Source: a virus. From it: a stretch of DNA of 23,157 nucleotides. The notes under the pieces are model-generated. The model made no database searches, was not told where the DNA came from, and saw nothing but the letters and a program-made list of their open reading frames with translations. The stretch covers positions 1 through 23,157 of IMG/VR virus record IMGVR_UViG_3300011997_000017; one strand, 5' to 3'. Shown in pieces: positions 1-4,913 of the stretch; the first letter of the stretch is position 1, and every line of letters begins with the position of its first letter. The position numbers and the translations under genes were made by a program.

Positions 1-300
1 GCCGCGCCGCTGCTCGAGCGATGCCCACACCTCGAGGGACTCGGGCCAGTCGTATCGGTTGATGTAGTCGAGGAGGCTGGCCGCGTCGACGACGGTGACC
101 TTACGGGCGACCCGGGCGGGGACGAGCGCGGCCTGTGCCCGGTCGTACGCGGGCGTCGTGAGGAGATGGACGCTGCCGTCGCCGTCGGGGACGGCGTACA
201 GATAGCCGTCGGTGATGACAGTCGGCTCGTTCGCTGCCATCGCGAGGCAGGTGATGGAGTCGACGGCGGCGTCGTTCAGATTCGTGAGGTTGGTGGTCAC
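1..300 (-). CDS. DUF2303 (YfdQ-like) family protein, partial
   Basis: The first 100 codons of a gene that runs off the left edge. It starts at a GTG (300-298) whose first bases overlap the TGA of the preceding gene (GTGA), so the two are translationally coupled. The visible N-terminus is acidic and carries the pattern of the phage DUF2303/YfdQ family: a short leader, a conserved GYLYAVPDGDGSVH-like strand pair, then a VVDAASLLDYINRYD segment followed by an E-x-W stretch. The biochemical role of this family is not established; members sit in early or recombination regions of temperate phages, which fits its place at the end of the visible early operon. The family call comes from remembered pattern; the C-terminal two thirds are not visible. 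Confidence 0.7.
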   Translation of the reverse strand, partial: MTTNLTNLNDAAVDSITCLAMAANEPTVITDGYLYAVPDGDGSVHLLTTPAYDRAQAALVPARVARKVTVVDAASLLDYINRYDWPESLEVWASLEQRRG

Positions 301-671
301 TGTGCGAGTCCGTTCTGGTGGTTGCGGCGGGCCTCGAGGCTGGGGAGCTCGGGCTGGTTGGGGTCGCGGCGCGTCGGGTTGCCCTTCTTGTCGATGAAGA
401 ACGACGTCGGGACACGGGAGAACTCGGGCAGGTTCGTCTTGACCATGTCCTTGACCTGGATCCGGCCCTGGCCGTCGAACGCGACCCCGATCGTGAGGGT
501 CAGGGTTCCGCCCTTGCCCGTGTCCTGGACGCGGTCGAGGAGGTCCCACAACGCGTCAGAGAGCTCGCTGTTCGTCGCCCCCTCGGCCAACTCGCGGATG
601 AACTCGTCGAACTTGCGCGGCTCGATGTTGTCGTCGATGTCGCCAGTCCGAGGATCTGTACGGACTCTCAT
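297..671 (-). CDS. Hypothetical early phage protein
   Basis: A 124-residue cytoplasmic protein with no signal peptide or membrane segment. Residues 20-52 look helical; residues 54-75 read as two beta strands around a GxxxLTLTIGVAFDGQGR stretch; the C-terminal third is polar and basic with RRDPNQPELP. I do not recognise a domain of known function. The ATG at 671 follows an SD-like AGAAGGG at good distance, and the gene is coupled by GTGA overlap to the DUF2303 gene downstream. These two genes commonly travel together in actinophage early regions, suggesting a shared job, but that is inference. Confidence 0.75.
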   Translation of the reverse strand: MRVRTDPRTGDIDDNIEPRKFDEFIRELAEGATNSELSDALWDLLDRVQDTGKGGTLTLTIGVAFDGQGRIQVKDMVKTNLPEFSRVPTSFFIDKKGNPTRRDPNQPELPSLEARRNHQNGLAQ

Positions 672-719
672 GTGGATCCCTTCTGGTGGTGGTTGCTGCT
701 ACTTCGGTTCGTGGTGGCA

Positions 720-787
720 GTCCGGGCGGGGACTCGGGGTTCACCCGCCCGGACCACTGGCCCCTCCCGCCCAATGCCTCGGGAGGG
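720..787. terminator. Two tandem GC-rich hairpins in the early operon
   Basis: Two perfect inverted repeats stand back to back in the 121-bp gap between the excisionase-like gene and the next early gene. The first has 11-bp arms GTCCGGGCGGG / CCCGCCCGGAC (720-730 and 744-754) with a 13-nt loop. The second has 8-bp arms CCCTCCCG / CGGGAGGG (762-769 and 780-787) with a 10-nt loop. Neither has a T-run on either strand, so this may be a U-less actinobacterial terminator, an attenuator splitting the early operon, or an RNA-processing site. Confidence 0.45.
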
Positions 788-792
788 ACGAA

Positions 793-987
793 CTAGGCGG
801 CTCGGCGTCGGCGCTTGGGCATCAAGGCATCGACCTCGGCGCACGGGATGCGGACAGAACCGCCGATCTTCACGCGGGTGAACCCACCATGCGCGGGACC
901 GTCAGCGAGCCTGCGCTTCACGGTGGAGCGACTGATCTGGAGCAGGTCACACACCTGGTTCACCGTGTAGAACATCGGCTCCGTCAT
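793..987 (-). CDS. Excisionase-like helix-turn-helix protein
   Basis: A 64-residue protein with a winged HTH of the excisionase/MerR-like (HTH_17) type. Residues 7-26 (YTVNQVCDLLQISRSTVKR) form the helix-turn-helix, and GGSVRIPCAEVDALM (42-56) is the usual wing plus last helix. It ends in a basic tail (KRRRRAA). Such proteins bind DNA and either direct the integrase toward excision or regulate transcription. It overlaps the preceding XRE gene by ATGA (984-987), so it is co-expressed with it in the early operon, as expected of an Xis. The alternative is a plain transcriptional regulator; sequence alone cannot separate these. Confidence 0.75.
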   Translation of the reverse strand: MTEPMFYTVNQVCDLLQISRSTVKRRLADGPAHGGFTRVKIGGSVRIPCAEVDALMPKRRRRAA

Positions 988-1232
988 GCGGCCGCGCTCC
1001 GCATCCGCTCAGCTTTGAGGAACCAGTCGGTGACCGACACGTCGCCGAGCGCCTCAGCGATCGCGGCGAGTTCGGTCACGGTGAAGGATGTGCGCGCGGT
1101 GAGGCGGCGGTTCAGCGTCACGAGCGGAATCCCCGTACGTTCGGCAAGGTCACGCTGTGACATGTGAGCGGCCCGAACGGCTGCGTTCACCACGTCTGCG
1201 AGGTCTCGCGAGAGGGTCTGTGCTGTCGTCAT
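984..1232 (-). CDS. XRE-family HTH regulator (Cro-like)
   Basis: An 82-residue DNA-binding protein. The HTH occupies about residues 24-46 (MSQRDLAERTGIPLVTLNRR), followed by the helical TVTELAAIAEALG segment typical of XRE domains. The start chosen is ATG 1232; an in-frame TTG at 1268 and an ATG at 1262 lie inside the predicted promoter and lack an SD. ATG 1232 also lacks an SD but lies exactly 7 nt after a -10 hexamer, predicting a leaderless mRNA. It is the first gene of the divergent early operon opposite the repressor, which is the Cro position in actinophage immunity regions. It has no catalytic or protease domain. Its opposing role to the plus-strand XRE gene is inferred from position. 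Confidence 0.78.
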   Translation of the reverse strand: MTTAQTLSRDLADVVNAAVRAAHMSQRDLAERTGIPLVTLNRRLTARTSFTVTELAAIAEALGDVSVTDWFLKAERMRSAAA

Positions 1233-1239
1233 ACGGAGC

Positions 1240-1268
1240 AGAGTAGTAGTCAAACGGAACATGTGCAA
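1240..1268 (-). promoter_or_regulatory. Early (leftward) leaderless promoter
   Basis: On the minus strand a -35 TTGCAC (1268-1263) and a -10 TACTCT (1245-1240) are separated by 17 bp. Seven bases (GCTCCGT) then lead to the ATG at 1232, so transcription should begin at or next to the start codon. No SD is present. Confidence 0.6.
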
Positions 1269-1293
1269 GCCGACTTTCGTATCTGTTTAGATA

Positions 1294-1321
1294 TTGACTG
1301 TCTTCGAAGAGGTGCTAGTCT
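1294..1321 (+). promoter_or_regulatory. Repressor leaderless promoter
   Basis: On the plus strand a -35 TTGACT (1294-1299) and a -10 TAGTCT (1316-1321) are separated by 16 bp. Seven bases (GCTCCGC) then lead to ATG 1329, the same spacing and nearly the same bases as the opposing early promoter. No SD is present, so a leaderless repressor mRNA is predicted. Confidence 0.62.
1301..1310. promoter_or_regulatory. Candidate operator palindrome
   Basis: TCTTCGAAGA is a perfect 10-bp palindrome lying in the spacer between the -35 and -10 of the repressor promoter. A dimeric XRE protein bound here would block that promoter. No second exact copy is seen in the intergenic region, so operator status is a hypothesis. 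Confidence 0.35.
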
Positions 1322-1328
1322 GCTCCGC

Positions 1329-1577
1329 ATGGAACGCGAAGAGGAACAGCGGTGGATCGACGCCATGTCAGCCACGCTTCGGGCTGAGCGCGGGATCGCT
1401 GGCTACGGCCAAGCGGAACTGGCGAGGCGGACCGGGATTGCCCGCACATCACTACGGCTGTACGAGGAGGGGCGGCGACAGCCCGACGTGATCCAACTCG
1501 CGATGATCGCGGACGCGCTCCACGTCACTGTGGGGCATCTGGTAGGAGAGGCTGAGCGGCGCGCTCGCGGGGTGTAG
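1329..1577 (+). CDS. XRE-family immunity repressor
   Basis: An 82-residue HTH protein transcribed opposite to the early operon. The XRE domain covers about residues 10-73: YGQAELARRTGIARTSLRLY (26-45) is the HTH, followed by EEGRRQPDVIQLAMIADALHV, a textbook XRE continuation. It lacks the C-terminal self-cleavage domain of lambda CI-type repressors, so induction would not be by RecA-stimulated self-cleavage. The frame is open upstream to 1164, but that extension crosses the opposing promoter; ATG 1329 sits 7 nt after a -10 hexamer, which decides the start. It is convergent with the integrase gene. The repressor role is inferred from orientation and position. Confidence 0.78.
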   Translation: MEREEEQRWIDAMSATLRAERGIAGYGQAELARRTGIARTSLRLYEEGRRQPDVIQLAMIADALHVTVGHLVGEAERRARGV

Positions 1578-1615
1578 CAGCACGCGCTAGACGATCCGCG
1601 CGACCTCAGACAGAA

Positions 1616-2767
1616 CTAGTCCTCCGGTGAGGACTCCCTCATCTGGGGAAGCATGGCGCTCATCCGCCGCGCGACCTGGTCATCGCGCTCTTGGTCTGCG
1701 ACCTGGTAAATCATCGCCACGGCGGGCTGCGTGTGCCCCAGCCGTGCCATCAACTCTTTGGTGGTCGCCCCAGACTGCCCTGCGAGCGTGGCACCGGTCC
1801 GGCGTAGATCATGCAGGGTGAGCGCCGGCCGCTCGATGGCCCTGGCAGCCTCTTTGTGTGCCCTTCTGAGCACGCCTTCGTCCACCGGGGATGATCCGTC
1901 GACGGCGGGGAACAGTAGCCCAGCAGGCTGCCCTGTGTACGCGTCGAGCCATGCCCTGAGCAGCGGCTGGAGGTGCGGTGGAACAGCAGCGCGTCTCTTG
2001 CCCGCGGCTGTCTTGGGCGGACCCACGAGCCACGTCCGCGTGCCACCGCGCCCGACCTTGGTCACGATCTGCTCGACCCGGATCGCGGTCGCGTCGTCGG
2101 CCACGTCGCAGCGTCGTAGCCCGCGGACCTCACCGGAGCGCAGCGAGCACCAGGCGCACAACAACAGCGGGAGTGCGTGGTGGCGTGCAGCAGCCGTGTA
2201 CGCGCCGAGCTCGCCCACGTTGAGCGCCATCCCGGTCCGTTTCGGTGCTGGCTTCCCGGCGCCCTTGATCCGGACGGGGTTCCGCTCGATCATCTCGTCT
2301 TCGAGCGCGTCAGCCATGAGGGAACGCAGCAGCTGGTACGCGGCCCCGTTCTGTGTGGGCGTGGCGGGGAGGCTGTCGTGCCAGCGCTGGACGTCGGCGG
2401 GGCTGATGTCCACGAGCGGCTTACCGCCGAGCGTGGGCAGGATCGCGAGGTCCAAAAGCTTCCAGTACAGGTCCGTCGTCGTCGGCCGGATCGGCTTGCG
2501 TGCGCGGGTGGCGCGTCGCCGCAGGTTCGCGGTCGCGTACTCCCTGAGCGTCATGCCGTCGACCTGCTCGACGGGCAAGCGGCGACTGGGCGGCGTCCAC
2601 TGGGCGCGGTCGATCAGGATCTCCTCATCGCGGAGCCACACCTCGGCGTCAGCCTTGACGAGGTAGGTGGACCAACCGACGTGGCGGCGGTTGTCTGGGC
2701 CGATGTAGGACGCTTGGTAGCGGGCGGACGGGAGTTTGCGGATGGTGCCGAACGCGCGGCGGTTCAT
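1616..2767 (-). CDS. int: Tyrosine recombinase (phage integrase)
   Basis: A 383-residue site-specific recombinase of the lambda Int type that joins attP to a host attB. Residues 1-60 form an arm-binding-like N-terminus (GTIRKLPSARYQASYIGPD). Residues 70-170 form the SAM-like core-binding domain, and 185-375 the catalytic domain. The catalytic set is complete: Arg210 in SLRSGEVRGL, a Lys at 252 or 257, His319 and Arg322 in LTLHDLRRT, His345 in ARLGHTQ, and the nucleophile Tyr354 in AMIYQ. Length is normal and the gene looks intact. It overlaps the 89-residue upstream gene by ATGA, and its attP lies about 400 bp behind its start, as usual for this class. Confidence 0.95.
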   Translation of the reverse strand: MNRRAFGTIRKLPSARYQASYIGPDNRRHVGWSTYLVKADAEVWLRDEEILIDRAQWTPPSRRLPVEQVDGMTLREYATANLRRRATRARKPIRPTTTDLYWKLLDLAILPTLGGKPLVDISPADVQRWHDSLPATPTQNGAAYQLLRSLMADALEDEMIERNPVRIKGAGKPAPKRTGMALNVGELGAYTAAARHHALPLLLCAWCSLRSGEVRGLRRCDVADDATAIRVEQIVTKVGRGGTRTWLVGPPKTAAGKRRAAVPPHLQPLLRAWLDAYTGQPAGLLFPAVDGSSPVDEGVLRRAHKEAARAIERPALTLHDLRRTGATLAGQSGATTKELMARLGHTQPAVAMIYQVADQERDDQVARRMSAMLPQMRESSPED

Positions 2768-3033
2768 CGGAGTCCCTTCGCGACCCGTAACGCCCGGTCG
2801 TAGTCACGACTCGTCGCGAAGTCGTCTGCGATACGTTCGATGAGTTGGGCGGCTGTCCAGCGCGGGCTCGACTTCGCAGTCTGTTTCGCTTCGGCGATCA
2901 GCGTGGCGACATGCTCCCGGTCACCCATGATGACTCGGAGGCGGCTGGTCGCAGTCTCGATTGCCACGTATCCCTTGAGGGCGTCTGAGAAGTATCCATG
3001 CTGGCCGTACAAGGCCAACCGCGAAAGGTTCAT
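2764..3033 (-). CDS. Hypothetical protein coupled to the integrase
   Basis: An 89-residue, mostly helical, basic cytoplasmic protein that I do not recognise. It has an N-terminal MNLSRLALYGQHGYFSDALK stretch and a C-terminal WTAAQLIERIADDFATSRDYDRALRVA helix pair. The ATG at 3033 is followed by an ORF ending in the ATGA shared with the integrase start, so the two are translationally coupled and share a promoter beside attP. A TACGCT sequence ends 6 nt before the ATG and no well-spaced SD is visible, so the mRNA may be leaderless. A recombination accessory or directionality role is possible by position only. Confidence 0.72.
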   Translation of the reverse strand: MNLSRLALYGQHGYFSDALKGYVAIETATSRLRVIMGDREHVATLIAEAKQTAKSSPRWTAAQLIERIADDFATSRDYDRALRVAKGLR

Positions 3034-3121
3034 GGCCTCAGCGTAAACCGTGCGTTCCCCGTGCGCTATCTATGGCCCGGTATGCACCCCCGTGACCCAT
3101 CGTGCACCCTGGCAACATGGC

Positions 3122-3157
3122 AACACCCCTAGTCAAGTGGTCCTGACTAGGGGTGTT
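3122..3157. terminator. Strong hairpin directly after the tRNA-like 3' end
   Basis: Perfect 14-bp arms AACACCCCTAGTCA (3122-3135) and TGACTAGGGGTGTT (3144-3157) enclose an 8-nt loop. On the minus strand the hairpin begins two bases past the CCA of the tRNA-like segment, where a host tRNA terminator would stand. It could also stop transcription between the integrase and lipoprotein units. It lacks a long T-run. Confidence 0.6.
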
Positions 3158-3159
3158 AG

Positions 3160-3187
3160 TGGTGCGCGAGAGAGGAGTTGAACCTCT
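3160..3187 (-). other. attP: attP core: tRNA 3'-end identity segment
   Basis: Read on the minus strand, the segment is a perfect T-arm (AGAGG, TTCAACT loop, CCTCT), then the 3' acceptor strand CTCGCGC, discriminator A and CCA. The upstream sequence (3188 onward) does not supply a D-arm, anticodon arm or matching 5' acceptor strand, so this is only the 3' end of a tRNA. That is the normal identity core for a tRNA-targeting integrase: insertion would regenerate the host tRNA. A GCGCGAG 5' strand in the host gene is predicted; the isotype cannot be read here. Phage genes on both sides point to attP, not attL or attR. Confidence 0.75.
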
Positions 3188-3290
3188 AGACAATCGTGCC
3201 CTCGCTAGGTGAGAGACGCTATCCGTGCACCCGCGTGCGTTCTACGTGCGTCAGTCTCGCGATAAGCCCACGCGTGACCTCACCGAGTCC

Positions 3291-3296
3291 TACCCT
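3291..3296 (+). promoter_or_regulatory. Possible -10 of a leaderless lipoprotein promoter
   Basis: TACCCT lies exactly 7 nt before ATG 3304, the same geometry as the two immunity-region promoters, and no SD precedes the ATG. No convincing -35 is visible at 16-18 bp, so this is weaker evidence than for the repressor promoter. Confidence 0.35.
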
Positions 3297-3303
3297 TGAG
3301 ACC

Positions 3304-3684
3304 ATGAAGCGCGCCATCCTCGCCCTCGCCGTCATCTTCGTCCTGACCGCGTGCGCTGGCCCGTCAGGCTATGTCGATCATCGATTTGAGTCGACCAACG
3401 AGCTGCGCGAGGTGCTTGCGAAAGCGGGCTACCAGTGCACGTCGGATGACGACAAGGCCAAGACAGAGGCATCGTTGAACCAGTACGGCTTCGACCCGAT
3501 GCCCTGCGACGATGGTGCCGCCACCATCTGGCGATCGGACGTCGTTCGCCGTGAGATCCAAGCCAAGCCGTTCAACGCGCTGAAGGCTGGCCAGGTCATG
3601 ATCGAGGGCATCAACTGGTCGGTGATGGTTCCGACCGATCGGCTCGAGCAGGTCAATAAGGTCCTCAAGGGAACGGTGAAGTGA
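3304..3684 (+). CDS. Small secreted lipoprotein
   Basis: A 126-residue predicted lipoprotein. It has basic residues (KR), a hydrophobic stretch ILALAVIFVL, then the lipobox L-T-A-C with the lipidated Cys at residue 17. The mature part of about 110 residues is polar, with two further cysteines (YQCTS and MPCDD) that could form a disulphide, and it ends in a KGTVK tail. No domain is recognised. It would be anchored on the outer face of the host membrane. The start is ATG 3304, because the longer open frame from 3196 reads through the att region. It is one of only three plus-strand genes, next to attP, and shares an operon with the following membrane protein. Expression in the lysogen is a reasonable inference. 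Confidence 0.8.
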   Translation: MKRAILALAVIFVLTACAGPSGYVDHRFESTNELREVLAKAGYQCTSDDDKAKTEASLNQYGFDPMPCDDGAATIWRSDVVRREIQAKPFNALKAGQVMIEGINWSVMVPTDRLEQVNKVLKGTVK

Positions 3685-3902
3685 TGACGAATCAGCATGA
3701 GTACGCAGACGCGATCAACACGATCAACCGCAGGGTCGCGGCGGGCGAGATGACCGACGGTGAGGCTGACGTCTGGCGCCAGAAGCTCCTCGCCGAGTCC
3801 ACGGAGCGGCCCCGACCGATGTGGGTGAAGGTCCTCATCGTCATAGTGGTCGTGGTCGTGGGGATCATCCTGTTGCGGATGGGCTTCGCAACGATCCGTT
3901 GA
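3684..3902 (+). CDS. SHOCT-like single-span membrane protein
   Basis: A 72-residue protein starting at ATG 3684, which overlaps the lipoprotein stop by one base (TGATG); a GTG at 3681 would add one residue. Residues 8-40 match a SHOCT-like pattern: a helix, then R-x-x-A-G-E-M-T-D-G-E-A and a second helix ending QKLLAE. Residues 46-69 (WVKVLIVIVVVVVGIILL) are one strong membrane helix, with little following it. This SHOCT plus helix layout occurs in small membrane proteins of unsettled function. It is probably partnered with the lipoprotein across the membrane. It ends just before a bidirectional terminator. Confidence 0.75.
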   Translation: MTNQHEYADAINTINRRVAAGEMTDGEADVWRQKLLAESTERPRPMWVKVLIVIVVVVVGIILLRMGFATIR

Positions 3903-3915
3903 TCCCAGACACGCC

Positions 3916-3961
3916 AAAAACGCCCCCTCTCCCGGGGAATCCGGAGAGGGGGCGGCTTTTT
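3916..3961. terminator. Bidirectional intrinsic terminator
   Basis: A perfect 12-bp stem CGCCCCCTCTCC / GGAGAGGGGGCG (3921-3932 and 3943-3954) is preceded by AAAAA (3916-3920) and followed by GC and TTTTT (3957-3961). It therefore has a U-run in both directions. It stops the plus-strand lipoprotein unit and the minus-strand late operon, whose ends converge here. Confidence 0.9.
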
Positions 3962-3999
3962 CGCTCGGCTTGGGGTCCGAGATCAGGGGTGGCTGGCGA

Positions 4000-4299
4000 T
4001 CATGAACCGACCTTCTCGTCGGTCCCGTCCCATGTGAACTCGGAGACGGGCGCGTGCCGTTGGCATCCGACGCAGTACGTCGCGCCGTAGAACTTCGGGT
4101 CGCGGGCGTACGTCTCGGCGAGCGCGGTGCCCATTGTCGTAGCGACGCCGCACGTGTGGACGTAGGTGCGCCGTACGGGCCGGACGAACCCCTTCGCGCG
4201 CTCCTCGTCAGACAGCACTAAGTAGACGTCAGCCTGCGGGGTCGGCTCGGCGTCGGCGCCGTGAGTGAGGCGTGGGTCCTTCGGGTCGGTAGTGAGCAT
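4000..4299 (-). CDS. Conserved small phage protein with Cys/His residues
   Basis: A 99-residue protein, last gene of the late operon. The frame is open to 4326, but ATG 4299 has an SD (CTAGGAGAGAC) and is preferred. A conserved core reads VYLVLSDEERAKGFVRPVRR, then YVHTCG, TTMGTALAETYARDP and FYGATYCVGCQRHAPVSEF. The HTC and CxxC residues could bind a metal. I recall close relatives as unnamed proteins in many phages; no function is established. It has no signal or membrane segment. It lies downstream of the lysis genes and ends before the terminator. Confidence 0.75.
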   Translation of the reverse strand: MLTTDPKDPRLTHGADAEPTPQADVYLVLSDEERAKGFVRPVRRTYVHTCGVATTMGTALAETYARDPKFYGATYCVGCQRHAPVSEFTWDGTDEKVGS

Positions 4300-4386
4300 G
4301 TCTCTCCTAGGGTCGGTTCGGTCCATCCGCGGCCGTCACGGTTGTCGACGCCTGGCCCATCCGTCATGGTCGGCGTCGGCGTCGGG

Positions 4387-4551
4387 TCAGGTCTGGTCGT
4401 TGATGATCTGCATGGTTCGGTCGTACGCCCGTCGCCATGTGTCCACGCGGCCGTGAATCGTCCCCCGAGTGGCCGGGACGAGGTAGTCCCACGGGGCTGG
4501 GACGTTTTCGCGTGTCCAGCGACGAACCCTGGCCCGCTTCATCCCCGGCAT
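4387..4551 (-). CDS. Small basic hypothetical protein (54 aa)
   Basis: An ORF of 54 codons that fills most of the space between the second membrane protein of the lysis cassette and the last late gene. It starts 5 bases after the previous TGA (ATG 4551; ATG 4542 is the in-frame alternative). The protein is strongly basic at the N-terminus (MKRARVRRWTRENVP), then has WDYLVPATRGTIHGR and a helix DTWRRAYDRTMQIIND. I recognise no domain. No clear SD is present, so coupling to the upstream stop is assumed. Codon use has the usual G/C-rich third positions and spacing is tight, which supports a real gene. Confidence 0.55.
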   Translation of the reverse strand: MPGMKRARVRRWTRENVPAPWDYLVPATRGTIHGRVDTWRRAYDRTMQIINDQT

Positions 4552-4556
4552 TGGGG

Positions 4557-4913
4557 TCAGACGCCGAACAGCGCCCAGAGGCCCACTATGATGCCGAAGA
4601 CCACGCCGATCGCTCCGACGACCGCTATCAGCTTCGCCATGGGGCTCCAGCTCTGACTGGCCTGGGCCTCCTGCGCGACCTTCGCTTCCTTGACGGCCTC
4701 GGCGGTCGCGACACGGGTGGCAGCGTCGGTGACACGCGCTTCGGTGAGGGTCTGCACGGTCGAGGCCATGGTCTGCGAGATCTCCACGGTCCGGTCGAGC
4801 AGGACGTTCGTCGCGGCGATCTGTTCGGCGTGATGGTCGAGCCGTGTAGTGATCCGGCCGTCTAGGAATCCCCGGTTGTAGGAGGCGAGATCCGGTGGTG
4901 TCTCGGGGGTCAC
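4557..4913 (-). CDS. C-terminally anchored membrane protein of the lysis cassette
   Basis: A 118-residue protein starting at GTG 4913, overlapping the holin stop (GTGA). Residues 1-22 are soluble and resemble a short N-terminal motif (SYNRGFLDGRI). Residues 24-88 are a long polar helical region rich in Ala, Thr and Glu, probably coiled coil. Residues 92-116 form one membrane helix (LIAVVGAIGVVFGIIVGLWALF). Position right after the holin suggests a lysis partner (second holin, antiholin or membrane regulator), similar in layout to the second membrane protein found beside holins in many actinophages. The exact role is inference. Confidence 0.72.
   Translation of the reverse strand: MTPETPPDLASYNRGFLDGRITTRLDHHAEQIAATNVLLDRTVEISQTMASTVQTLTEARVTDAATRVATAEAVKEAKVAQEAQASQSWSPMAKLIAVVGAIGVVFGIIVGLWALFGV

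Larger units (their letters stand above)
1231..1330. repeat. Inverted repeat bounding the divergent promoters
   Basis: ATACGGAGCAGAGTAG (1231-1246) and CTAGTCTGCTCCGCAT (1315-1330) are inverted copies matching at 14 of 16 positions. They span from each -10 hexamer to the start codon of each divergent gene. The shared GCTCCG between -10 and ATG is not part of any promoter consensus, so it may be an operator or a remnant of a duplicated promoter. Confidence 0.6.
3083..3232. repeat. TGCACCC repeats around the att core (candidate integrase arm sites)
   Basis: TGCACCC occurs at 3083-3089, 3103-3109 and 3226-3232. The latter two extend to CGTGCACCC. The first two are exactly 20 bp apart on the integrase side of the core and the third is on the other side. 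All are in the same orientation. Flanking direct repeats of this sort are typical integrase arm-binding sites, but seven-base repeats in GC-rich DNA are only suggestive. Confidence 0.35.

Noticed and set aside
166-1167. Plus-strand open frame of 333 codons across the early operon
   Set aside because: It covers four minus-strand genes with coupled starts and HTH domains and also runs through the double hairpin.
1164-1328. N-terminal extension of the repressor frame
   Set aside because: The extra 55 codons overlap the divergent gene and both promoters; the HTH protein is complete from ATG 1329.
984-1577. Toxin-antitoxin pair formed by the two XRE genes
   Set aside because: Both products are HTH regulators on opposite strands in the standard phage immunity arrangement; no toxin domain is present.
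3160-3262. Complete tRNA gene
   Set aside because: Only T-arm and acceptor 3' end are present; no D-arm, anticodon loop or GCGCGAG 5' strand is found at a suitable distance (CTCGCGA at 3256-3262 does not match properly).
3196-3303. N-terminal extension of the lipoprotein frame
   Set aside because: It would bury the signal peptide and lipobox internally and reads through the attP flank.
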